Source: Gibbula magus (lineage: Eukaryota > Mollusca > Gastropoda > Trochida > Trochidae). From it: a stretch of 64,000 nucleotides of DNA. The position numbers and the translations under genes are program-made. The notes beneath the pieces were generated by a model. The model made no database searches. It had not been told where the DNA came from and saw nothing but the letters and a program-made list of their open reading frames with translations. Below are positions 34,600 to 45,589 of this stretch, piece after piece (positions within the stretch are counted from its first letter, which is position 1; each line of letters starts with the position of its first letter). The DNA lies in assembly GCA_936450465.1 (NCBI GenBank), contig OW388296.1:11157867-11221866 (forward strand), written 5' to 3'.

Positions 34600-36799
34600 T
34601 CAGGATTGGGTTGAATAAGGGTTGGCTTTAAGTTTGGTGATATATTGTAGTGCTAGCTTGATGCGCCGATCTTCAAGAGATGGCTCATCAGCTTCAACGT
34701 AAAGGCTTTCAACAGGTGAAGTTCTGAAGGCCCCAAGACAAAGCCTGAGACCCTGGTGATGGATTGTGTCTAGCATTTTAATATAAGAGGGGCGAGCAGA
34801 TCCATATATTATGGATCCATAATCAAGTTTGGAGCGGATGAGTGATCGATAGAGATGAAGAAGAGTTTCTTCATCTCCACCCCATTTATTATTTGATACA
34901 ACCTTTAAAAGGTCTAATGCCTTTAAGCATTTAGCTTTTAGGTTTTTAATATGTGGGATAAATGATAATTTACTATCAAATGTGAGACCAAGAAACTTGG
35001 CCTCAGGAACGACTTTAATTGGAGTTTTATCAAGGAATAATTCTGGATCTTTGTGCATTTTGCGCATATTGCAAAAATGCACACAAGATGTTTTAGCTTT
35101 GGAAAATTTGAAGCCGTTTTCCAACGACCATTGATGGATTTTATTGAGGCAGAGTTGCAATTGGCGCTCGATTGATGGCATATTTTTGCCTCTGCAGGAA
35201 ACTCCAAAATCGTCCACAAAAAGTGAACCATCTGTATGATCATTTAAGACTTTAGCCAAGCTGTTGATTTTAATGCTAAATAATGTGACAGATAAAATAC
35301 TACCTTGTGGGACACCCATTTCTTGATCAAAGAAATCAGAAAGAGTGGAGCCCACGCGCACTTTAAATTGGCGATCATGTAAAAAATTGGAAATAAAATG
35401 AGGCATACGACCTCGCAAGCCAAATTCAAATAAATCTTTTAGGATGCCATGCTTCCATGTAGTGTCGTAAGCTTTTTCTAAGTCGAAAAAGATAGACACA
35501 GCATGTTGTTTGTTAATAAATGCATCATGAATAAATGATTCTAAACGAACAAGATGATCAGTGGTACTACGTTGTTTGCGGAAACCACATTGAATATCAG
35601 TTAGTAATTTATTAGTTTCCAAGTACCAAACTAGACGATCATTGATCATCCGTTCCATAGTTTTACATACGCAACTTGTTAAGGCTATAGGACGGTAGTT
35701 GGAAGGGTCTGTATGATCCTTCCCAGGTTTTGGGATTGGCACAATAGTAGCATTGTGCCAACAAGATGGAAAATCACCTGTTTCCCATATATGATTAAAT
35801 ACCTGAAGTAGAACCTCAAGGCAAGGTTCCGGTAAATGTTTAAGAAGCTGATAATGGATTTCATCAGGGCCGGTTGCTGTATCATGAGCTTTAGAAAGTG
35901 CAGTTTTAAGCTCTGACAAGGAGAAGTGTTCATTATAATCTTCTCCATTGTCAGATTTGAAATTAAGTGGTCGTTTTTCCTGTACCTTTTGGTACTTTTG
36001 GAAAGCAGGGACATAATTTGCTGATGAAGAATTTTTAGAGATTGTTTCAGCCAACTTATTGGCAATGTCAGATTTTGATGTGAGAAGGTCATCATTGACC
36101 TTAAGATGTTTTATTGTAGATTTGGAACCTTTGCCTTTAATTCTACTAATCATATTCCAGACTTTGCTGATAGGTGTTCTGGAATTGATCTTAGAGACAT
36201 AGCCTCTCCAAGATTCGCGTTTTTGTTGGTTGACTGTGCGTCGAGCTTTAGCTCGAGCCTTGCGATAGTTATCTAAGTTAATTCTTGTAGGTCGTTTACT
36301 GAGCTTGCGTTCAGCTTTTTTACGTGCCTTAATGGCAGTATCGCAGGTTTCATTAAACCATGGCTTGTGAATGCGTGGATTTGCCGAGGTTTTAGGGATA
36401 GTTTCAGTTGCTATATCAATGAGACCTTTAGAAAAGGCCTCAACAGGATCAGTTGCATTGATTATTTCATCATATATAATATGTTCACGGCAGAGGGTAG
36501 AAAATGTACCCCAATCAGCCTTAGAAAATTTCCAACGAATATTGTGCTCCTCGGGAATAGGTGATGAGGGTTCTAATACAATGGGGAAGTGGTCACTTCC
36601 ACATGTATCCTCATGTACTGACCATGAGAAATCTTGTAAAAGGGATGCATCAGTTACTGATAAATCTATAGCTGTATATGATCCTGTAGCAGGATGTAGA
36701 TATGTGTTTTTGCCATCATTAAATAGACATAAGTCATTTTGAGTGAGGAAACTTTCGAGTATTTTACCCCTAGAGTCTAGGGTATTACTACCCCAGAGG
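34600..36799 (-). pseudogene. LINE ORF2, endonuclease end and reverse transcriptase
   Basis: The open frame covers more than 700 codons. The start is the C-terminal third of the endonuclease, including LWGSNTLDSRG and the catalytic-end motif GSDHFPIVL. The RT core follows: ATGPDEIHYQLLK, PGKDHTDPSNYRPIAL, IFFDLEKAYDTTW (first catalytic Asp), MGVPQGSILS and LFVDDFGVSC (the DD pair), then EAKFLGLTFDSKL of the thumb. All polymerase motifs look intact, so the insertion is fairly young. Residues before LWGS come from flanking DNA, since the element itself begins at 36799. The frame ends early at 34600 with a stop produced by the one-base shift before the RNase H part. Confidence 0.9.
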
Positions 36800-36811
36800 T
36801 TCCAAAAGTGT

Positions 36812-37165
36812 ATATGCAGGTATATATACATTTAAAACAAAGTTACGAAAACATTAGTATTCCTTTGTGGTCATATTTCAGCGGTGTAAGTCTAATATAG
36901 TAAACTATTTTACTGTAAGTCTCCAATAGTTTACAGTAAGTCTCCAATAGTTTAGTCAGGATAGCCATAATGTTTCCGGCTAGGTTCATTTCGATCAAAC
37001 ACAACCACTTACCCTCGTAAAATCAAAGATAAGTTAAAGAATCATGCTAAACTAATGGCGAGCTAAACGTAAATGTGGGTCGCAAGAATGATCCGTAAAG
37101 CAAGGACAACGACAAGCTTCAAGAATTTTATTGATTGAAACCGATTTAAACCAATTTTGTATCAT
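36812..37165. other. Spacer between LINE and the Crypton-type gene
   Basis: Contains a direct repeat GTAAGTCTCCAATAGTTTA (two adjacent copies at 36917-36955) and otherwise AT-rich sequence. The right end could hold the 3' UTR of the neighbouring minus-strand gene. Confidence 0.4.
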
Positions 37166-37387
37166 TCAAAATGAGAGAGAAAATGTAGCCCCGTCTTTTA
37201 ACATGAGTTTGAGCACGCGTTCATTCTCTGCTGAAGTCTTGTCGCCGATGTTTCCTGAGTGACCAGTCGTAGTTTGTGTCGGCTTCGGTGCTGGGACCAA
37301 TGATGACGTTGATGCTGATGGATGCATATTTGGGACTTTGCGTTGGATTATGTCATCTATATGCTTTTCCATAGCGCTCGAAGTCCT
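37166..37387 (-). pseudogene. Crypton-type recombinase gene, exon 3
   Basis: The acceptor TTACAG lies just before 37387. The exon opens RTSSAMEKHIDDIIQRK, which follows directly from the RSYK at the end of exon 2 in the same phase, giving the YKRTSS junction typical of animal DUF3504 proteins. It continues for about 70 codons of Ser/Thr/Pro-rich, low-complexity C-terminal sequence to a TGA at 37166-37168. No lesion is visible in this exon. Confidence 0.65.
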
Positions 37388-38252
37388 CTGTAATGTGAGA
37401 AAATATTAATCATTTGCGGTCAAACAATTCATAGTGGCATATTTCATTCATCAAGAAGTTGCTTATGCAATCAATTTGATCTGTCGTTTCTTAAAATTTG
37501 ACCCCTTTCGTTTCTCAATTTGAACTTTACGTGTACGTCTAAAACTTATCCCATTGCAAAATAACAATAGTATCGAATCTTTAACATTGATTAATGAGAA
37601 GTTCATCTACTATCTTTTATCAATGTAAACAACATTTTAATGTCTATATTGCCCTTTTAAAATATGTCACACCTTTATTAAGTACTAGGTATATGTTAGT
37701 ATTGCCAATTTTATTAGATCTCATTTGTATGAATAAGGTTTATTCTCGCTCATGGGAATGCAAGAGTTCTCAAAAGTAATACGGTTTCTAGGATAATAAT
37801 TCGCAAGTAAATATTTCATATGTTTCAGATTTCTAGGATATGATTAGTGTAACAATATCGTCTGTAATAAATAAAAAGCAAATCCCTTAAAGGTGCATTG
37901 ACAGTTTTTGAACAACGTCAATTTCATTTAAAACTCCTTAAAAACATAATTTGTGCCAATTAAGATTCAAAACATTTCATTCGGTTTGCCTATTTATTGC
38001 CAAAATGTCAAATATTAGTTTCATTACATTTAAATAAAAGTTGTAAAACAAGCTTAAGGTACATCATTCAAGATAACCTGTCTTTCTGCAGTTGCGTTGT
38101 AAAAATAACTCAAATATATCATTCTGTGAGCCAGTATAAAGCAACAAAAATAACATCTGTGCGTCGTTGTCAGTTTTCGAACATTAAACTCGAACTAAAG
38201 TCGAAATGCTGTCGCCATTGGTTACATTTGATTAGCTAAAATAAATATTCTG

Positions 38253-39273
38253 TTACCGTATTTGCTTTAATAGACACCGGGCCTCGAATTGACGCCGTGT
38301 CTCGAACGAACGCTGGGGGTATGACCGTTTGAAAGAAATAGACGCCGGGCCTCGAATAAACGCCGGGTCTCGAAGTTTTCAAAGTTTAAAAACAAAATGC
38401 AATGTATATATACTCACGTGCAAAAGAAACGTCCCCACACATTTAAAATAGTATAAAATTAAATAGTAATGTCGGAGACTGTAGATTTTGAATGTATTTA
38501 GTGCACACATGTTTTCTAAAGATCTACTCATAATTTCAATTATCAGAGTATGATACTTTTATCTTATGGCTGTTCAAATACGCATGGGGTGCTAAAATAG
38601 CTGGTGGTTTAAGATGGTTTTTGGCCACAATGTTTGGTAATTAAGTTGAAAAAAAATAAAAAGTAGAAATTTAATTAATAAAAGATGACGTATGTTATAT
38701 GGGGACATATAAGATATAAAAATATATTGTATGTTATATGGGGACATTTGCACGTGAGTGTATATGTTAAGGTTTGCCTTATTAAGAAAACATTGTTCCC
38801 GTTCAATAAGAAAGAAATATTCACCAAAACAACTTCATATTCAAGGATGTTTGCCATGATTGCAGTTCTATATGATAGTCGATTGATGTACCGTATTTCC
38901 TCTAATGAGCGCCCGGGCGCTTATTTTTTCAGCACCCCTTAACCCCCCCGGCGCTTATAAGAGGCCCGGCGCTTATTAGAGACCCGGCGCTTATATCTTT
39001 AATAGAATATTGAAGTTTACTAAGGAAGCATTAATCTAATGGTTTGGACCCGGCGCTGATTAGAGACCCGGCGCTTATTTTATCAACTACCCATGACCCC
39101 CCGGCGCTTATTAGAGGCCCGGCGCTTATTGGAGACCCGGCGCTTATTAGAGGAAATACGGTATATGCCAACAAAATGAATACACGAATAGACGCCGGGT
39201 CTCGAAAGAAGGTTGGGTTGAAGGAGGTCTACAAAATAAAAGCTGGGGGCGTCTATTAAAGGAAATACGGCAT
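38253..39273. mobile_element. Outer CCGTATTT-ended palindromic repeat
   Basis: The left end CCGTATTTGCTTTAATAGAC and the right end (inverse CCGTATTTCCTTTAATAGAC) form a 20-bp terminal repeat with one mismatch. Words of the kind GACGCCGGGTCTCGAA repeat in tandem behind both ends. It encloses a second element of similar design. Confidence 0.6.
38891..39164. mobile_element. Inner CCGTATTT-ended repeat with GGCGCTTAT tandem units
   Basis: The ends are CCGTATTTCCTCTAAT and its inverse ATTAGAGGAAATACGG, flanked by TA on both sides. The inside is an irregular tandem array of CCCGGCGCTTATTAGAGA-like 18-mers. The open frame over it is a by-product of the repeat. Confidence 0.7.
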
Positions 39274-39526
39274 AGCTAGTTCGATTTGTTAGATTTGACC
39301 TTAACATATCTGATAAGGCCCCTTTAAATCCGGTTGGATATATTTTTGTTTAACAAGTTTCTAAGAAAAATAGATTATTGATTGCAGTAAAATGATAAAA
39401 ACAGTCTTAAGCATGCGATCAAATTGGAAACAAATCTTCAAATTACACATATGGTAGTAAAATGCAGTGTATGTATTTTTCATACGATAGTGTATTGCAT
39501 AGTATCTTGTACATAGTATAATGTAC

Positions 39527-39792
39527 CTTGTAACTTCGGAGAGCAGAAGATCTATGTCCAGTTTTTTCGGCTATGAGTTGTTCATCCACACCGACACTGT
39601 ATAAACGAGTTGCCACTGTAGCCCTCAATGAGTGGTTAGTATAGAATCCAATTTAGTCCTGCTGCACGACAGAGACGGCTAACGGTGGAACGAAGAGGGT
39701 GAGCCCCGATTGGTTGATCTGCATACCAGATATCATACTTTGGGTACCGCAGGGGCCGTAGGTAAAATGCCAAAGTCTTAGCATTCTTTGGT
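39527..39792 (-). pseudogene. Crypton-type recombinase gene, exon 2 (catalytic end)
   Basis: It is bounded by an acceptor TGTTACAG before 39792 and a donor GTACAT after 39527. The first frame gives NAKTLAFYLRPLRYPKYD and WYADQPIGAHPLRSTVSRL. A one-base insertion near 39650 then shifts to the frame giving TNHSLRATVATRLYSVGVDE and KTGHRSSALRSYK. The HxxR (HSLR), H (GHRS) and Y (SYK) of a tyrosine recombinase active site are therefore all present but out of frame with the rest. The exon length of 266 bp fits the phases of its neighbours only if one base is surplus, which agrees with an insertion. Confidence 0.75.
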
Positions 39793-40023
39793 CTGTAACA
39801 TTAAAACATTAAGCAGAATTTGTAAAGTATTAGAATGATATAAGTTATTATGTATACAATAAATATTTCACTTACTACATTATCTCTTATTGGGCAAAAC
39901 AGAGGGAACAATAAGATATTTTATTAAATACATGTACGATACAATATCACTCTTGGACTGTTTATTGTTCAAATGTTCTTTTTCGTGTCCATTCTAATCA
40001 TATACATATGTGTACATAGAACA

Positions 40024-40501
40024 TAGGTACATCCATTGTTATGTTTGGGGTCACATATTCAAAACGTTATAAATGGTGTTATTTTATCGAGAAGTACTGA
40101 CTGTTCCGAAAACAAACATTTTGACAATTGTCAACTTAGTATATTGACGATATGAAGGTAAAAGTAGTGATATTTGATCGAAAACTGGATAATGTACCGC
40201 GAATGACGTAATTTTGGAATCTTATTTGCAACAGGGAAACACACACATTCAGGTTGATAAAGCTATACAATGTAGGTCATATAACTACTGTGCATGTAAA
40301 TTTGACCTGTAGTTTCGGTTTCTGCACATGCAGAATGATGTTTTTCGATTTTAATTGGAAACTAACAATTATTATATATTTGGCGATTGGGGGTGAATTT
40401 GCAAGTTGAGTGAAATTATTTGTGCTATAATCAGTGCTCACATATGGTATGTTGGAACGGATTAAAACCATAAAATTCTGTTAAACACAATGGATGCCCC
40501 T
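40024..40501. mobile_element. T2-like MITE in intron 1, one flank decayed
   Basis: The right end read inward is AGGGGCATCCATTGT next to TTAA (40502-40505). The left end AGGTACATCCATTGT at 40024 matches 13 of 15 bases, but its outer TTAA has changed. It is 478 bp with no coding frame. Confidence 0.45.
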
Positions 40502-40593
40502 TTAACGATTTTAATATAAAACTAGATTGTCTTTACAAACAAACGCCATACGTAATGAAATATTTGAGTGATTAATAATCACAAATCATTTAC

Positions 40594-41869
40594 CTTAAGC
40601 TCATGTACTTTTCATAGAGTCGTATTATGCAACGTTGAGGTTGGTCCGGATTTTGGCCTATAACAACAGATTTGCGTTCCACTCTTCTATCTTTAAGCCC
40701 ACCACGGTTGGTTTTGGAGATATCCTCAGTGTATCTCAGCTTTTGTAATCCTTGAGAATCAGTCGTTAATTTTAGCTGTGAATTCTGACCAACTCTCAGT
40801 TGTCTGTGTTCATCCCCGGCACGAAGGGCAAAGTTTAAACCAAAAAGGTAAACTAAAGTATCCAAGAGTTTTTGTGGCGTATCATCTCCTAAAATTCCCA
40901 TCTTCCACAAAAGATCCTCTTCATCTTCAGTGATAACCTCCGCCTTCCTTTTATCTATTCCAATCCCCAATTTAGCCAGATGCTTCATTCTTGAATCTAG
41001 AACTGACCTCATTTCTGTGAATTCAGGGGAATCGAACAAGTTGACCATAATTCCATTCACTCGTAGATGGTACTGTAAGCTGCCAACGATTTCATATAAA
41101 GTATTTCCCCTATAGTCTTGGCCTTTTTGATTTTTTACTTCAGCGATGAAAGTTTGAGTGCTTTATTGAGAACTGCTTCAGATTCTACAAGTTTTAGTAG
41201 ATCTTCCCTCAACCATTCAGAAACAACTTGGTCTCTAATCTTGCGCTCCCTGACCCAACTTTCGAAAAGTCATACTGCCCAGGCACATTTGTTTAAAGTA
41301 TTCTTTGGTCGTGAACTATCACATAGTTGATCGATGTCACTTTCAGAAAACGGTTTTGAAAATCGAAAGTTATTCACATTTTCTTTCTCATTTGGATCTG
41401 ATTCCTTTACTGATGACGTCATAGATGACGAAGAGGCATTGTCTAAAACATCTTGTGTGCCTTCAAGTAATTCCTTGTCAGAATCTGAATTAAATTCTTT
41501 TCCAATATCAAAGGTTTGACGAAAATTAGGCTCAATATCATCCTCTTTATCACAATTTACTAAATCTTCAAATTCAGAATTGATATCGACACTCAGATCC
41601 TGTGAAAACTTACTTTGTGTTAGAAACAATCTGAATCCGACATGATTTGGTTGTCTTGTGAAACTGACAAGGTCGCAAAGATCGTGAAGATACATATACA
41701 GAATAAGTCGCCAATAGTTTTGTGCGTGAAAGAAGAAGCTTCGTTTATGCGAGTGATTTAGTAGCCGGAAACCAGTTTTCTTAAACTTTGTTTTAAGTAG
41801 GAGAATGTCCTCAAACTGGCCATTAGTTTTGCACGTGGAGCAAGTATTCGGCCTAACGGCCTCATACAT
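40594..41869 (-). pseudogene. Crypton-type recombinase gene, exon 1 region
   Basis: This is the N-terminal and core part of a DUF3504/Crypton-like tyrosine recombinase. An acidic N-terminal stretch (EFEDLVNCDKEDD) leads to SDIDQLCDSSRPKNT, the start of the DNA-binding helical domain. A TGA at 41270-41272 stops the frame just before LFESWVRERK. A further shift near 41160 precedes the open frame that holds YLFGLNFALRAGDEHRQLR, with the first catalytic Arg. The exon ends with a donor AAG/GTAAAT at 40594. The true 5' end is unclear: an acceptor TTTTCACAG before 41599 is plausible, and upstream sequence lies in a hairpin. In active relatives this enzyme cuts and joins DNA via a tyrosine; here two lesions block translation. 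Confidence 0.75.
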
Positions 41870-41912
41870 GCTCCACGAGCAAAACTAATGGCCAGTTTTC
41901 GGACATTCTCCT
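41799..41912. repeat. Hairpin with 44-nt arms at the 5' edge of the Crypton-type gene
   Basis: AGGAGAATGTCC...GTGGAGCA at 41799-41842 pairs with 41869-41912 at 41 of 44 positions; the 26-nt loop contains GGCCTAACGGCC. An inverted duplication of the exon start could have made it. Confidence 0.8.
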
Positions 41913-41989
41913 ATACGTAGTATTGACATTTACATGAACATGTTCATTAAAAAGGGGTAAGGAATAGAACAACAATTAATAATTGTTCA

Positions 41990-42984
41990 TTTCGACACAG
42001 ACTTTGACCCATAATTTGTATTCCCCTGAGTAAATATATATATATAACTGAAATAAGATTACATTTTTCATCTTTTGTTATATTATATTTCATTATGTCA
42101 TATGTTTCCTACTTTTAGAGACTATTTCAACATGTCTAGCAGTTTAAATTTTCAATTTACAAACAATGATTTGAAGCATTTCTATCTTACATATGACATT
42201 GTTCATTCATCATACATATAGGAACCCTAAGTTGTATCGGAAATCGATGTTGCGGTTTTCTATTTTTGTGGACTGGTCGACAAGAAAAGAGTTAAAATTT
42301 GAGGGAAAGTTTGACTGCATTAGCAAACATAAAAATGTTAAATAATAATATACATGATATAGCAGAAAATATGTGAACCTATTCAGAAATACTCTTCCTT
42401 GTTCAAAGCTGACATTGTTAATGTTTCTGTTTTTGTTGTATCAATAAATAACGTCTGTTATTATGTCTCAATTCTTACTTTCAATGCTATCAGGATCTTG
42501 CTGAGCAAATACTATAAATCCTGTTCATTTAGTACCTAGGGAACCCTCACATTCATATAACATTTGCAATCGATACGATGAATAAAAGGTAATTGAATTT
42601 CTTGACAATGTTCTTGTCTAGTTTGTCATGTGTTCGCAAACAATGTATTAAATTATTTTGAATATTTCAATTTGTTCCTTACAAAAGAAATGTTGAATCC
42701 ATTTATTAACTTAATAATAACATAATTGAATAGAATGTTCAATAAAATCCAACTCAGCAACTGTGATATTGTCGTGCGATTGATCTTGACGTGAATGAAC
42801 ATGGGAAATGAAAACATATTATTTCAAAACTCCATTACTAGATAAGGGTAGGTATTATGGATAACAGCTTCTTTATTACGAGGCTGTGACTTTTCCATAC
42901 ATAATTCTGTATCGTTTTCATGAATAATACATATTGAAACGTCGAACCTTCAGTATAATATAATTGTTTTCTTTTTGAATTTCA
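41990..42984 (+). repeat. Repeat A, copy 1
   Basis: Nearly colinear with 44228-45290. Shared words include GTATTCCCCTGAGTAAA, GAAATCGATGTTGCGGTTTT and GAGGCTGTGAC. No coding frame is shared. Confidence 0.85.
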
Positions 42985-44105
42985 AAATACAAATGCACTG
43001 AAGAGGTTATTCTTTTCGAATATTAACTCAGAACTTCTATCGTGAGCTCTGGATCCAATGTTTGATAAACAAATTCAGGATTCGCATGAGAGGTTCGGGA
43101 ATTTTGTGAAAGTAATTCTTGGATTTGACCTTTGACCTGTTTTGCATATTTATCAGATATGAAATTCATCAGATTGAATTTCTATTATATGATAATGAAT
43201 ATTATAAAAGTTTTCCTACATTTTATTCAATCAAAATTTAAAGTTGATGGATATCAAGAGTGTCTGTCATGTTTGCATTCTTATAGTCCCTGAATGAATA
43301 TTTATAAACTGAGAGAATACTATGAAAACTATTTTCCAGTGAAATATATATTAATGGTGGTAGAACAACCTATGCCTGACACATGACGCTATATTGACTA
43401 GATCTAAGGTTAGCACAACATTTTGCAAGTAATTGATTCTTTAAGTAAATGTCATAGCCAAATACATTCGTTTTCACCAATTGCAATTTACAAGTTATTT
43501 TCTGTTTTATCAAATACTTTCAGATGTAAAGGTCATGTAACATTTTCTGGTTATCTCACACAGTTTATAAATGTAGGGACATTATAAAAATAGTGTCGAT
43601 CTTTGAACTTTGAATCCTTAAAGCAGTATATGGAACTTTAGTAATCGGTTTAATCTTGGCGAGATGAAATATTTTAACAAATTTAATCTGCTTCCGTTTT
43701 CCCATAGCCAGTGAAATTGCACATCAATACTGGAGTGGTATTCACAGAATGGTACTTCCGGTTTGGCAGAAACCCAATGAAGTTATATTGTACCATATAG
43801 TTTATCTAACATTTTAAAGTACAGGTAACATGAACGTTGTTTTCCTGTCTGACATTTTTCAGAAAAGGAAGATTTCTTACTCTTGACCAAAATACACGAC
43901 CTATCATAGTTGATGCTAACTCGTATTATTGGGAAGACGCAGACATGTATACTATATGATAATGTTTATGATAGAAATTGTCCTTAACTGTTATGCCCAT
44001 GTAGATCTTTCATTTTAGTTTACCATTGATCAACATGCATCTGTAGGTGAAAGTTAAAGGGATGAATATTTACAAATTGGTTAAATCATTAACACATAAA
44101 ATAGA
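42985..44105 (+). repeat. Family-B repeat, copy 2 (uninterrupted)
   Basis: Matches 29080-30066 plus 32776-32900. Around 43979-43990 it reads CCTTAACTGTTATG, the empty target site of the TTAA transposon found in copy 1. Confidence 0.85.
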
Positions 44106-44227
44106 TCTGTTTGAGAGGCATTCTAGAAGTTGGTGTGATGAAGAAGACAACTATTTTATGGATGATCAACTTCTTTATTAACAATAGCGACGTTTCGGTA
44201 TAGATCCTTATACCGTTATCAAGCATA
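44106..44227 (-). repeat. Short insertion carrying a hammerhead-like fold
   Basis: It lies between family B and repeat A copy 2. TTCTTTATTAACAATAGCGA followed by CGTTTCGGTATAGATCC is the plus-strand form. The hammerhead-like fold described next covers its right half. Confidence 0.5.
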
Positions 44228-44228
44228 T
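44184..44228 (-). ncRNA. Hammerhead-like ribozyme fold, U3-A8 variant
   Basis: The minus strand folds as stem I AUA(U)GC/GCUAU with one bulge, core UUGAUAA, one extra C, stem II GGUAUA/UAUACC, GAAA, and a two-pair stem III (AC/GU). C at 44189 is the expected cleavage base. Compared with CUGANGA, positions 3 and 8 are U and A, which can still pair with each other. The extra base before stem II and the short stem III make activity uncertain. Hammerheads of Penelope-like elements are known to have very short stem III and to act as dimers. Confidence 0.4.
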
Positions 44229-45290
44229 GAGTGACCCATACTTTGTATTCCCCTGAGTAAAAAATATATATATAACTGAAATAAGATTACATTTTTCATC
44301 TTTTTTTATATTATATTTCATTATGTCATATGACACCTACATTTAGAGAATATTTCCACATGCCTAGCAGTTTAAATTTTCAATTTACAAACAATGATTT
44401 GAAGCACTTCTATCTTACATATGACATTGTACATTCATCATACATATAGGAACCCTAAGTCGTATCGGAAATCGATGTTGCGGTTTTCTATTTTTGTGGA
44501 CTGGTCAACAAGAAAAGAGTTAACATTTGAGGGAAAGTTTGACTGCATTAGCAAACATAAAAATGTTAAATAATAATATACATGATATAACAGAAAATAT
44601 GTGAAACTATGCAGATATACTCATCCTTGTTCAAAGCTGACATTGTTAATGTTTCTGTTTTTGTTGTATCAATAAATAACATCTGGCATTGAAACTGGAT
44701 TGTAGATCTTTCAGTTGGTTTTATGAGTGTAAATTTGAGATTATTTCCACTCCTGCTCAAACCAGAACTGTTATTATGTCTCAATTCTTACTTTCAATGC
44801 TGTCAGGCTCTTGCTGAGCAAATACTATAAATCCTGTTCATTAAGTACCTAGGAACCCTCACATTCATATAACATTTGCAATCGATAACAATGAAATAAA
44901 AGGTAATTGAATTTCTTGACAAGCTTGTCATGTGTTCGCAAACAATATATTAAATTATTTTGAATATTTCAATTTGTTCCTTACAAAATATATGTTAAAT
45001 CCATTTATTAACTTAATAATAACATAATTGAATAGAATGTTCAATAAAATCCAACTCAGCAACTGTGATATTGTCGTGCGATTGATCTTGATGTGAATGA
45101 ACATGGGAAATGAAAACATATTATTTCAAAACTCCATTACTAGATAAGGGTAGGTATTATGGATAACAGCTTCTTTATTACGAGGCTGTGACGTTTCCAT
45201 ACATAATTATGTATCGTTTTCATGAATAATATATATTGAAACGTCGCACTTTCAGTATAATATAATTGTTTTCTTTTTGAATTTCATATT
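44228..45290 (+). repeat. Repeat A, copy 2, with a 90-bp extra segment
   Basis: Compared with copy 1 it has an additional segment at about 44684-44772, between ATAACATCTG and GTTATTATGTC. Whether that is an insertion here or a loss in copy 1 cannot be told from two copies. Confidence 0.8.
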
Positions 45291-45589
45291 TTAAAAATGC
45301 CACTCACCTTAGACACTTGATTGCATTATTAAATCTGCTGAAAGGCCCGATAGTAATGTTAATGTCAGGATTTAGGATGAAATGTATATCAACCAGTGGA
45401 AAATAGAAATACATCCCAAATTTTGTTCGATAATAAGGAGATGGTTGAAGTACAGGACTGGTATAATTATTTCATTTTATTCTTCATTAGCTGAGAAAGA
45501 GTTTCGAATAATGAAAACAAATTATCCCAAATTATAAAGTTTGAGAAGTTTTCTTTTCGTCATCTGTTCCTCATTTCATTGCGTCTTTA
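45291..45589. other. AT-rich spacer, nothing recognised
   Basis: No match to the other repeats was noticed and no frame of note is present. Confidence 0.35.

Larger units (their letters stand above)
33368..36799 (-). mobile_element. 5'-truncated non-LTR retrotransposon (EN-RT-RNase H)
   Basis: This is the only nearly coding-complete element in the window. It is flanked by perfect 12-bp target duplications TTCCAAAAGTGT (33356-33367 and 36800-36811). On the minus strand it starts within the apurinic-type endonuclease domain, runs through reverse transcriptase and RNase H, and ends in a 190-bp 3' UTR with an (ACTC)n tail at 33368-33380. The order EN-RT-RNase H places it in the broad I superfamily of LINEs. 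A one-base shift separates the RT and RNase H frames, so as it stands it cannot make the full protein. Truncation at the 5' end is the usual result of incomplete reverse transcription. A shorter relative lies at 51518-51825. Confidence 0.92.
37891..39323. mobile_element. T2-like TTAA element with nested repeats, in intron 2
   Basis: TTAA (37887-37890) followed by AGGTGCATTGACAG faces CTGATAAGGCCCCT followed by TTAA (39324-39327). Ten of 14 terminal bases match, and both ends fit the TTAAAGG start. The element holds two nested CCGTATTT-ended repeats and no coding frame. It lies wholly in the intron between exons 3 and 2 of the Crypton-type gene. Confidence 0.5.

Noticed and set aside
34031..36095. 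Further minus-strand frames of 60-136 codons
   Set aside because: They are shadow frames of the LINE reverse transcriptase and RNase H.
42925..42960. Hammerhead-like words CATGAATAATACATATTGAAACGTC
   Set aside because: A small stem and GAAA are present, but the core does not fit CUGANGA or the U3-A8 variant and no stem I pairing was found. The copy at 45220 does not help.
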